A stretch of 64,000 nt of DNA from assembly GCA_003388555.1 (NCBI GenBank), contig QQVD01000050.1, forward strand, positions 204,673 to 268,672. The letters run 5' to 3'. Each line of letters starts with the position of its first letter. Positions within the stretch are counted from its first letter, which is position 1. Source of the stretch: Acidobacteriota bacterium. Lineage in GTDB: Bacteria > Acidobacteriota > Thermoanaerobaculia > Multivoradales > Multivoraceae. Below are positions 9,031 to 17,477 of this stretch, piece after piece. The translations under genes were made by a program, and so were the position numbers. The notes under the pieces were generated by a model. It was not told where the DNA came from. It was given only the letters and a program-made list of their open reading frames with translations, and did no database searches.

Positions 9031-10280
9031 ATCTTCTGGTCCAGGTTCCTCTCCTCGACGCGGTGGGCGAAGGGGAGGGTGCGGTGCATGAGGTCGAGGA
9101 GCTGCGGCTGGGTCCAGGTGCGGGATTCCAGCAGCCTGTCGAGCTCGGTGAGGAAGGCGTCGAGGGTCTCGCGGTCGACCTTGGGGTGGTTGGTGACGAT
9201 GCCGATCTCGGCGAAGCGCTCGAGGTCGACGCTCTCCCCGTCGGCGAAGAACTCCTCTTGTTCCTTCTCGCCGGAGGTGTCTGAATCGAAGCGGTGGATG
9301 GGCCACCAGGGGGCGTCTTCGGGGCGCTCCGCGGCGAGGGCGCGGGCCTCGTTCTCGCTGGCGGCTTCGCGGGGCTCGAGGCCCTGGGCCTCGAGGAAGC
9401 GCAGCAGCAGGTCGCCGAAGTTGACCAGGTGGCGGGCGGGATCGAGGCGGGGGAAGAAGATCTCGCGGTCCTGGCCGAGCAGGGTGGAGAAGAGGCAGAG
9501 CAGCCCGGCCTCGCGCTCGACGACGAAGTAGCGGCGCACGTCGCGCGGCGCCACCAGGGGCTGGCCGCGCGCCTGGCGACGGCGCCACGAATCGGGCAGC
9601 GAGCCGTCGGAGAAGAGCACGTTGGCGAAGCGCGCGGTGGAGATCGGCACCCCCTGGCCGCGGTGCACCAGCAGCGACTCCATGACGCTCTTCGAGGCGC
9701 CCATCACGCTCACCGGGTTGGCGGCCTTGTCGGTGGAGACGCAGAAGTACTTGGTGGCGCCGCAGCGGCGGGCGAGCTCGAGCGTGCGCGAGGTGACCAG
9801 CAGGTTGACCCGCAGCATGCGCATCAGGGTCAGCGGGTCCTTCTCGCTGCGCACGTGCTTGAGGGCGGAGAAGTTGAGCACCACATCGTACGGCTTGGTG
9901 TGCGACTGCGCACTCTCGAGCGCTGCGAGCTCGGGGCCGAGGGCGTCGAAGCAGTAGGCCTGGAAGTCACCGCCCTGCGCGAGGTAGCCGAGTGAGGAGC
10001 GCAGGTCGCGGACCAGCTCGGCGAGGCCGTTCTCGCTCAGGTCGACGACGTGCAGGGCCGCCGGCTGGCGCTTGAACAGCTCGCGCACCACCGCGCGGCC
10101 GATCGAGCCGGCGCCGCCGACGACCAGGAAGCGCCGGTCGCGCACCCCTGCGTCGAGCTCGGCGGCGTGGCGCTGCAGGTCGTTCTCGAAGAGCAGCCTG
10201 TCGCGGCCGACGAGCGCCAGGTCGCGCCGATCGCGCAGATCGCGCGCGGTCTGCGAGGCGGCGTCGTCGACGGCGCTCAT
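9027..10280 (-). CDS. UDP-N-acetylglucosamine 4,6-dehydratase-like (CapD/PglF family, PF02719)
   Basis: MSAVDDAASQ...FLVVGGAGSIGRAVV...NFSALKHVRSEKDP...FCVSTDKAANPVSVMGASK; MxxxK catalytic arrangement of FlaA1/PglF. Confidence 0.9.
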   Translation of the reverse strand: MSAVDDAASQTARDLRDRRDLALVGRDRLLFENDLQRHAAELDAGVRDRRFLVVGGAGSIGRAVVRELFKRQPAALHVVDLSENGLAELVRDLRSSLGYLAQGGDFQAYCFDALGPELAALESAQSHTKPYDVVLNFSALKHVRSEKDPLTLMRMLRVNLLVTSRTLELARRCGATKYFCVSTDKAANPVSVMGASKSVMESLLVHRGQGVPISTARFANVLFSDGSLPDSWRRRQARGQPLVAPRDVRRYFVVEREAGLLCLFSTLLGQDREIFFPRLDPARHLVNFGDLLLRFLEAQGLEPREAASENEARALAAERPEDAPWWPIHRFDSDTSGEKEQEEFFADGESVDLERFAEIGIVTNHPKVDRETLDAFLTELDRLLESRTWTQPQLLDLMHRTLPFAHRVEERNLDQKM

Positions 10281-10948
10281 CGTCCGTGCCCTCGCATCGA
10301 GCGGGCCGGCACTCCGGCGACGCGCTGGTCGTCGTCGACGTCGCGGATCACCACCGCTCCCGCCGCCACCAGGGCGCGGGCGCCGATGCTGACCCCCTGG
10401 ACCACCGAGCAACCGGTGCCGAGGTGCGCCCCCTCACCGATGTGCACGTTGCCGCTGAGGATCACCCCCGGCGCCAGGTGCACGAAGGCGCCGAGGCTGG
10501 CGTCGTGGTCGACCCTGGCGCCGGTGTTGACGATGCAGTGAGCACCGATCGTGGCACCGGGTTGCACGATGGCGCCGGCGAGGATCTGGCAGCCGGCACC
10601 GAGGTTGATCGGCGCGCAGACGAGAGCGGTGGGATCGATGACCGTCGCGAAGCGGAATCCACGCGCCTGCCAGTGGGCGACGATCTCGGCGCGTCGGGGC
10701 GAAGGGGCAATCGTGCCGACACCGAGCGCCAGCTCGACGCCCTGCGGATCCATCGCCTCGGCATCGGCGCCGGGGCGGATGGCGAGGTGGTCGATCCGCT
10801 GCCGCGCGCCGGGAGTCGGCAGGCCTGTCGCGAAGAGCACCTCGCGCCCGGCGCGACGCAGCGCTGAGAGCAGCACCCGGGCGTGGCCGCCGGCGCCGAG
10901 CAGGATCACCGGCCTCTCGTCGACGCCGCTCTCCGGCTGTTCGCTCAT
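10277..10948 (-). CDS. NeuD/PglD family sugar acetyltransferase
   Basis: MSEQPESGVDERPVILLGAGGHARVLLSALRRAG..., followed by left-handed beta-helix hexapeptide repeats ending GVSIGARALVAAGAVVIRDV. Confidence 0.9.
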   Translation of the reverse strand: MSEQPESGVDERPVILLGAGGHARVLLSALRRAGREVLFATGLPTPGARQRIDHLAIRPGADAEAMDPQGVELALGVGTIAPSPRRAEIVAHWQARGFRFATVIDPTALVCAPINLGAGCQILAGAIVQPGATIGAHCIVNTGARVDHDASLGAFVHLAPGVILSGNVHIGEGAHLGTGCSVVQGVSIGARALVAAGAVVIRDVDDDQRVAGVPARSMRGHGR

Positions 10949-12207
10949 GGGCGGGAACCGTTGGCGTCGTCGGAGGGCGGGCGCTGCGGCGGCGCGCTCA
11001 CCTCGCCGACCAGCGAGGCGCTGCTCGGAGGATTGATCACGCGCGCGTGCAGCGACTCGGTGACGGGGAGCGGACCGCGCGGTGCGTCACGGTACGGTGC
11101 CAGCAGGTGCAGCGGCTTCCACACCGGGCGCGACTGCAGGCCGGCGTCGGCGAGCGCCGCGAGCAGCGCATCGCGCAGCGCCATGTCGGGAGCGTCGAGC
11201 ACCAGGGCGACCAGCCACTCGTTGCGCCGCGTGCCGGCGGGCTCGGGGAAGACCGAGATCCCGTCGAGGCCTTCCAGGGCCGCCACGTAGCGGTTCGCCA
11301 GCGTGCGTTTGAGCTCGAGCAGCTGGTCGAGCACCTCGAGCTGGGCGCAGCCGAGGGCTGCGTTGGGGTTGGGCAGGCGGTAGTTGTAGCCCACCGCGTC
11401 GTGCTCGTACTCCCACGGGTGGGGGCGCTTGGCGGTGGTGCTGAGGTGCCGTGCGCGCCGCGCCAGCTCGGGGTCGTGGGTGATCAGGGCGCCGCCACCG
11501 CCGGTGCTGACGATCTTGTTGCCGTTGAAGCTGAGGATGCCGACCCGCCCGAAGAGGCCCGGGTGGCGACCGTCGCGCCACGAGCCGAGCGCCTCGGCCG
11601 AATCTTCGACGACCTCGAGACGCCAGCGCGCGGCGATCTCGACCAGCCTCTCGATCTGGCACGGATTGCCGAACACGTGCACCGGCACCAGCGCCTTGAG
11701 GCGTCGGCCGGTGACGCGGTTGCGGCAGCCGTCCCGCTGCAGCTCGGCGACTTCCTCGAGCCGGCGCTCCAGCGCCTCCGGGTCGAGCCCCAGCGTGCCC
11801 TCCTCGACGTCTACGAAGTGGGGCAGGGCGCCGGCGTGGCGGATGGCGTTGGCGGTGGCGACGAAGGAGATCGCCGGGCACAGCACCTCGTCGCCCGGCT
11901 CGACGCCGCCGACCTCGAGCGCCAGGTGCAGGGCGCAGGTGCCGTTGACGACGGCGACCGCGTCGGCGGCACCGGTGATCTCGGCGAGCTGCCGTTCGAA
12001 GCGCTCGACGAACGCGCCGGCGGTGGAGATCCAGTTGCTGTCGAGACACTCGCGGGTGTACTCCCAGGCGCGGGTGCCGCGCAGGCTGGGCTCGTGCAGC
12101 AGGGCTGGCCGCCGGTCCTCGGGCACCACCCCCTGCAGGCGCGAGATCACCTCGGCGACGAGGGCCGTTCCGGCCTCGGAGAGTGGCGGCGGTGCAACGG
12201 GGCTCAT
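10945..12207 (-). CDS. LegC/PglE-type DegT/DnrJ/EryC1/StrS family aminotransferase
   Basis: 420 aa with WEYTRECLDSNWISTAGAFVERFE, GTCALHLALEVGGV, VVEDSAEALGS, SFNGNKIVSTGGGG (PLP Lys). Confidence 0.92.
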   Translation of the reverse strand: MSPVAPPPLSEAGTALVAEVISRLQGVVPEDRRPALLHEPSLRGTRAWEYTRECLDSNWISTAGAFVERFERQLAEITGAADAVAVVNGTCALHLALEVGGVEPGDEVLCPAISFVATANAIRHAGALPHFVDVEEGTLGLDPEALERRLEEVAELQRDGCRNRVTGRRLKALVPVHVFGNPCQIERLVEIAARWRLEVVEDSAEALGSWRDGRHPGLFGRVGILSFNGNKIVSTGGGGALITHDPELARRARHLSTTAKRPHPWEYEHDAVGYNYRLPNPNAALGCAQLEVLDQLLELKRTLANRYVAALEGLDGISVFPEPAGTRRNEWLVALVLDAPDMALRDALLAALADAGLQSRPVWKPLHLLAPYRDAPRGPLPVTESLHARVINPPSSASLVGEVSAPPQRPPSDDANGSRP

Positions 12208-12268
12208 GGCGGTCGGGGCTGGCGATGTCGAGAGCGGTCGCGGGCCGGGCCGGCGGCAGCTCGGTCCC

Positions 12269-13930
12269 TCAGGGCGCCGCCGGCGACCTGCCCATGCGGA
12301 CGTCCGCGGCTGGGGCTTCGAACGTGAGGGTCTGGCGCACGACGCCCGGCAGCTCGTGGTCGGCGCACTCGCTCTGTACCTGGATCCGTTGCACGCCGCG
12401 CTCGAGCGCGTCGCAGAGCCGCTCGAGCAGGATGTAGTGCTCGCCGGGATCGTGTTCCCGGGCGCCGAACAGGTCGTCTCCGGGGTCCACGCTCGGCTCC
12501 AGCACCGCGATGAGCTGGCCGATCGTCTCGCCAGACACGCGGATCTCGCGCGTCCAGCGCACCAGGCGATCTCCCGGTTGGCGGCTCGGGCTCACCGGCG
12601 CGGTGAGGGGGATGCGCCGCACCGCGGCGAGGCCGTCGGCCAGCTCGAGCTCGAGATGGCGGATCGGCAGCTCTGCCACGGCGCGGCCCAGCTGGTGCTG
12701 GATGGCGCGCAGGCTGCCCGGGGCCGGGATCTCGGTCGACAGGCCCTTGAGCGAGCGGTGGAACTCGCGGTTGCGCCGCCGGGTCTGCGGCATGTGGGGC
12801 CCGAGCACCTCGCGGGCGTAGCGCGAGCGGTGCACGACGAGGAAGACGACGACTCCCGACAGCACCAACGCCAGGGTCGTCGACAGCCGGCCGTCGACGT
12901 TGGCGAGTAGCGCCAGCGCGGTGAACGCCGAGGCCAGCAGGTAGAGGGTGAGCACCGCGTCGCGGTGCGACAGGCCGAGGTGCATCAGCCGGTGGTGCAG
13001 GTGGCCACGGTCGGCGCTCATCAGCGGCAGCCCGCGCGCCCGCCGTCGCAGCACCACCAGCAGCGTGTCGAGGATCGGCACCCCGAGCGCCAGCAGAGGC
13101 ACCAGCACCGCCACCGCGGCCTGGTTCTTCTGGTTGCTGGCGATCGCCGCCGCGGCCAGCACCAGGCCGAGGAGGTGCGAGCCGCTGTCGCCCATGAAGA
13201 TCGAGGCGGGGTGGAAGTTGAACACCAGGAAGCCGAGCAGGGCGCCGACCAGGGTGACCATGGTGAGGATCAGCATCGCCTTGCCGGCGAGCACCGCGAC
13301 CACCAGCAGCGGCAGGATGGCGAACAGGGCGATGCCGGCGGCGAGCCCGTCGAGCCCGTCGATGAGGTTGAGCGCGTTGATCACGCCGACGAACCAGAGC
13401 ACGGTGATGGGCAGCGCCAGCCAGCCGAGCGGGATCGGGTCGCTGTCGAGCAGGCGGATGGCGTGCACCTGGTAGCCGCACACCCACATCACGCCGGCGA
13501 TGGCGATCTGGCCGCCCAGCTTGCTGAACGCCGTCGAGCCGCGCAGGTCGTCCCAGAAGCCGAGGCCCAGCGCCATCAGGCCGCCGAGGAAGAGGCCGAA
13601 GGTCTGCATTGCAGACTGGCGCAGCAGCGGCGCGAAGCTGTTCTGGGTCAGCAGCAGGCCGATCAGGGGCACGTAGAACGCGACGGCGATCGCCAGTCCG
13701 CCGACCCGCGGCGTCGGCCTGCCGTGCACCTTGCGCGAGGAGTGGGCGTTGTCGAGCCAGCCGCGTCGGATCGCCGTCGCCCTCACCCAGGGCGTTGCCA
13801 GCAGGGCGCAGAGGAAGGCCGTGCCGAGGGCGACCGTGTAGCTGATCGAGATGCTCAAGGCTCGAGCCCCTCGACGAGCGGAGTCAGGACGGACGAGAGC
13901 AAACGGGATCCCCGCGAAGTGGTTTGCCAT
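12269..13930 (-). CDS. WecA/MraY-family undecaprenyl-phosphate glycosyl-1-phosphate transferase with C-terminal extension
   Basis: Multi-TM PNPT with VHGRPTPRVGGLAI, NALNLIDGLDGLAAG, FNFHPASIFMGDSGSHLLG, followed by about 200 aa of soluble C-terminus. Exact start uncertain (13930 or 14002). Confidence 0.88.
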   Translation of the reverse strand: MANHFAGIPFALVRPDSARRGARALSISISYTVALGTAFLCALLATPWVRATAIRRGWLDNAHSSRKVHGRPTPRVGGLAIAVAFYVPLIGLLLTQNSFAPLLRQSAMQTFGLFLGGLMALGLGFWDDLRGSTAFSKLGGQIAIAGVMWVCGYQVHAIRLLDSDPIPLGWLALPITVLWFVGVINALNLIDGLDGLAAGIALFAILPLLVVAVLAGKAMLILTMVTLVGALLGFLVFNFHPASIFMGDSGSHLLGLVLAAAAIASNQKNQAAVAVLVPLLALGVPILDTLLVVLRRRARGLPLMSADRGHLHHRLMHLGLSHRDAVLTLYLLASAFTALALLANVDGRLSTTLALVLSGVVVFLVVHRSRYAREVLGPHMPQTRRRNREFHRSLKGLSTEIPAPGSLRAIQHQLGRAVAELPIRHLELELADGLAAVRRIPLTAPVSPSRQPGDRLVRWTREIRVSGETIGQLIAVLEPSVDPGDDLFGAREHDPGEHYILLERLCDALERGVQRIQVQSECADHELPGVVRQTLTFEAPAADVRMGRSPAAP

Positions 13931-14439
13931 GAGGCTCCCAGCCGCGGGTCGGGTGGAAGCGCCAGTGGACGCCAGGGACGTCGTTCGAGGAGATGGCGTC
14001 ACTGTAGCACGGCCGGCGTCGCCGGAAGTGACGACCTGTCAGTGGTTTCGGCACAGCTCCGAGCCTCTCCGGAGAGCACGGGTCGATCGCTGTCCGGGCA
14101 CGCCGCGAGCCTCGGCAACGCAAGGACACCTCCTCGGTGCCGCCGACCGGCGGCCCGATCGACGAACCGATGCTCGCCGCTCTGCTCGTGGGGATTCCGT
14201 GAAGGTGCTGGCCGGGTGGTGGGGCAGGAGGCCGTCTCGGGCGGCCCTTCACACCCGCTCGGGCCTGTTCCGGGCTCAGACCGGGATCAGCCGGCACCCG
14301 GCTCCGAGCTCTCCCGCGTCGGGCGCACAGGAGACGTGGGACCGGGAGCGGGAATCCGTCGCCAGGGGCGTGGCGAAGTGCCGAGTGGTACCCCCGCCAG
14401 CCGAGACCGCCACTTCCCTGCCCGAGGAGCTCGCCCGCG

Positions 14440-16905
14440 ATGAGATCTCGCCTCCCGACCGTACGACTCTTCGGCCAGCTCGCCGGCGATCTCGCCCATG
14501 GTGTCCGCCGCCTGCGCCGCGCGCCGGCTTCCGCGGTGGGGGCGGTGGTGATGTTGGCGATCGGCCTGGCCGCCGTGGCGGCCATCTCGACGCTGATCCA
14601 GCACGCGCTGCTGCGTCCGGTGCCGCTCGACGGCTTCGACCGGGTGGTGCAGATCGGCACCGTGCCGTGGGCCGCGGGCGGAGCGGAGTCTTCCGGCGAA
14701 CGTTCGCCGATCGTGGCGCCGATCGAGCTCGCCGCCTGGCGTGACGCACCCGGGCTGCTCGAGGTCGTCGCGCCGGTGCTGCCGGACGGCGCCGTCACCC
14801 TGGTCGACGGTCTGCCCGAGCGGGTCGCGACGGTGCAGGCGGGAAGCGGCTTCTTCGACCTCTTCGACCTCCAGCCGCTGCGCGGTCGTCGCTTCGAGGC
14901 CGACGACCCGGCCGATCGCGAAAGCGTGCTGCTAGCCCACTCGTTCTGGCAGCGCGCCTTCGCTGGCGCGGCGGAGATCGTCGGGCGCACGATCCTGGTC
15001 GACGGCAGGCAGCGCCAGGTGGTCGGTGTGCTCGGTCCGGAGCTCGAAGCGGTGTTCGAGGATCTCGATCTGCTCGAGCCGCTGCCGCTGAGCCCCGAAC
15101 AGCTGACCGCCCGGGCCGGCTACCTGCTGGTGCTCGGTCGCAGGGCGCCCGGTGTCTCGCTCGACGAAGCCGAGGCGGCCCTCGCCCCGGCCCAGGAGCG
15201 GCTCAACCAGGAGCTCCCGGTCGACGAGCGCTCGCAGGTGGCGATGGTGACTCTGCGTTCGGCTCTGGTCGGCGATCTCGGCGCGCGGCTGTGGCTGCTG
15301 CTGGCGACGGCCGGTGCAGTGCTGCTGATCGCCTGCTCCAACGTCGCGCATCTGCTGTTGGCGCGCAGTCTGGCGCGCACCGAGGAGCTGCGGGTGCGCA
15401 TGACGCTCGGCGCGTCGCGGCGGCGCATCGTCGCCCAGCTCCTCGGCGAGAGCCTGGCCATCGGGCTCCTTGCGGCGACGCTGGCGGTGGTGCTGACGAC
15501 GGTCGGCATGCAGCTCGCGCGGGGCCTGCTCGCCGACATGGGCGGCGCCCTCGAGGGGGCGCGCGTCGAGCCCTCGGTGGTGCTGTCGTGTGCCGTCGCG
15601 GGTGCGCTTTCCGTGCTCGCCGCGGGTCTGTGGCCGGCGCGCGCCGCGGCGCGCAGCAGCGTGCCCAGCGTCGTGCGCGGCCCTCTCTTCGACGGCGGCT
15701 GGTTCCGGCGCGGCCTGGTGACGTTGCAGGTCGGCGTCACCGTGGCGCTGCTCGGCTCTGCCGGGCTGATGATCCGCTCCTCGATCCTCGAGAGCGGCGT
15801 CGAGCGCGGTTTCGAGACCGGCGGCCGCCTGTCGGCGCTGCTCTCGCTGCCGCAGGCGCGCTACGGCAGCGCCGAGGCGGTGAACGAGGCCTTCGAGGCT
15901 CTGCTGCGCGACCTGCGGGCACTGCCCGGGGTCGAGGCGGTGGGCCTGTCGAACCGCATCCCGCTCGCCGGCTCGAGCCTGGGCCTCGAGTACAGCCCGG
16001 CCGACGATCCGCAACGCACGGTCGCGGCGGCGCTGCAGATCGCCAGTCCCGGCTTCGACGTCGCGGCGGGGATGCGGCTGCTGCGGGGACGCTGGATCGC
16101 CGCCGAGGACCGCTCCGGGTCGACCGCGGTCGCGGTGGTCAACCGTTCCTTCGCCGAGAGCCTGTGGGGCACCGTCGACGTGGTGGGGCGTTCGCTGCTG
16201 CCCCGCAATCAGGCCTACGCTCCGGCCGAGGACGGTGATGTGGCGGTGCTCGAGATCGTCGGCGTGGTCGAGGACGCGCGCCTCGGCGGGCTGCGCCAGG
16301 CGGCGAGCCCGGCGGCGATCGTGCCGCTGGCGCAGGTGCCGCCAGGCCCACTGTCGTGGATCGGCAACACGATGAGCTTCGTCATCGCGGGAGGCCTGGA
16401 CGCCGAGACGATGGCGCGCCAGGTGCGCGCCGAGGTGGCACGCTTCGACCCCGGGCTGGCTCTCTTCGGCATCGAGACGCTCGATCGCAGGTTGCGGCTG
16501 TCGCGCCGGGTCGGCGAGCTCAACGTGACGCTCTTCTCGCTGCTCGGCGGCATCGCGCTGCTGCTCGCGGCCGGTGGCATCTACGGGCTGACGGCGTCGC
16601 TGGTGGCGCAGCGTCGTGCCGAGCTCGGTCTGCGTCTCGCCCTCGGCGCCACCCTGCGCCGCCTCGTGCTGCGCGTGGTGCGCTGGGTCGCGGTGCCGAT
16701 CGCCGGCGGAGCCCTGCTCGGCATCGCCCTGCTCCTGGTCGCCGGCCGCTCGCTGCGCTCGCAGCTCTTCGGGGTCGACGTCTACGACCTGCCGAGCGCC
16801 CTGGGAGCGCTGCTGGTGCTCGGCGTGGTCGCCTCGGTGGCCGCCTTCGGCCCGGCGCGTAGGGCCGCGGCGGTCGATCCGGTGGAGACGCTGCGCGCCG
16901 ACTGA
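14440..16905 (+). CDS. ADOP-type FtsX/MacB-like ABC transporter permease
   Basis: 821 aa: N-terminal LRRAPASAVGAVVMLAIGLAAVAAISTLIQHALLRPVP, periplasmic domain, duplicated FtsX domains (EELRVRMTLGASRRRIVAQLLGES; RRAELGLRLALGATLRRLVL). Confidence 0.92.
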   Translation: MRSRLPTVRLFGQLAGDLAHGVRRLRRAPASAVGAVVMLAIGLAAVAAISTLIQHALLRPVPLDGFDRVVQIGTVPWAAGGAESSGERSPIVAPIELAAWRDAPGLLEVVAPVLPDGAVTLVDGLPERVATVQAGSGFFDLFDLQPLRGRRFEADDPADRESVLLAHSFWQRAFAGAAEIVGRTILVDGRQRQVVGVLGPELEAVFEDLDLLEPLPLSPEQLTARAGYLLVLGRRAPGVSLDEAEAALAPAQERLNQELPVDERSQVAMVTLRSALVGDLGARLWLLLATAGAVLLIACSNVAHLLLARSLARTEELRVRMTLGASRRRIVAQLLGESLAIGLLAATLAVVLTTVGMQLARGLLADMGGALEGARVEPSVVLSCAVAGALSVLAAGLWPARAAARSSVPSVVRGPLFDGGWFRRGLVTLQVGVTVALLGSAGLMIRSSILESGVERGFETGGRLSALLSLPQARYGSAEAVNEAFEALLRDLRALPGVEAVGLSNRIPLAGSSLGLEYSPADDPQRTVAAALQIASPGFDVAAGMRLLRGRWIAAEDRSGSTAVAVVNRSFAESLWGTVDVVGRSLLPRNQAYAPAEDGDVAVLEIVGVVEDARLGGLRQAASPAAIVPLAQVPPGPLSWIGNTMSFVIAGGLDAETMARQVRAEVARFDPGLALFGIETLDRRLRLSRRVGELNVTLFSLLGGIALLLAAGGIYGLTASLVAQRRAELGLRLALGATLRRLVLRVVRWVAVPIAGGALLGIALLLVAGRSLRSQLFGVDVYDLPSALGALLVLGVVASVAAFGPARRAAAVDPVETLRAD

Positions 16906-16983
16906 CCAGGCCGGCGGCGGTCGAGGCGAGACCGGTTCGAATCGAGTCGGAGCGAGCCGGATGTCTGGAGCTCCCCCTCCCAG

Positions 16984-17003
16984 CCTCCCCCTGAAGGGGG
17001 AGG
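16984..17003. repeat. Dispersed 20-bp palindrome CCTCCCCCTGAAGGGGGAGG
   Basis: Read directly; same 20-mer (or its reverse complement) at 17173-17192, 54424-54443 and 54817-54836. Confidence 0.9.
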
Positions 17004-17093
17004 GGTCGGAGGGCGTAGCGCCTGGGAGGTCGCGGCGACTACCCATCGTCGCGGCATCCCCGCGCTCGACGGAGGATCCACGCATGGCGAGTC

Positions 17094-17300
17094 GTGGCTA
17101 CGGTTCGAGTGGTGGGGAGCCGGTCCGGGCAGACACCGGAACATGGTCGCTACACGAGACACCCCCTCCCAACCTCCCCCTGAAGGGGGAGGGGGCGGAA
17201 GGGCGTGGCTACGGCACGAGAGGCGAGGAGCCGGTCCGGGTAGACACCGGAACATGGTCACGACACGTGAAACCCCTTTCCAACCTCCTCTGCAGGGGTG
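17094..17300. repeat. About 111-bp imperfect tandem repeat (about 2 copies) carrying the REP-like palindrome
   Basis: gtggctacgg...gagccggtccggg(c/t)agacaccggaacatggtc...acacg(a/t)ga(c/a)acccc occurs from 17094 and again from 17205 (period 111). Confidence 0.85.
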
Positions 17301-17477
17301 CGGGGTCGGAGTGGGTGGCGGAGTCACGGCCCGACACGGGCGAAACGGTAGGCTGTGCCGCCACGTCCGAGGCGGCGCGGCGGTCCGCCGTCGGCGGTTC
17401 GCTCGCTGGGTCTTCGCCCGTGGCCCGATCCGCCGTGATCGCCTGTCTTCTTCTCCAAGGTCCCTGAGGAGCTCCGC

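Noticed and set aside
1-14000. Exosortase/PEP-CTERM locus
   Set aside because: HPrK-like, AsnB-like and glycosyltransferase genes can occur in such loci, but no exosortase or PEP-CTERM protein is visible in the window.
14932-17085. 717-aa minus-strand ORF over the first ADOP gene
   Set aside because: His/Gln/Arg-rich shadow frame; the opposite strand has strong FtsX motifs.
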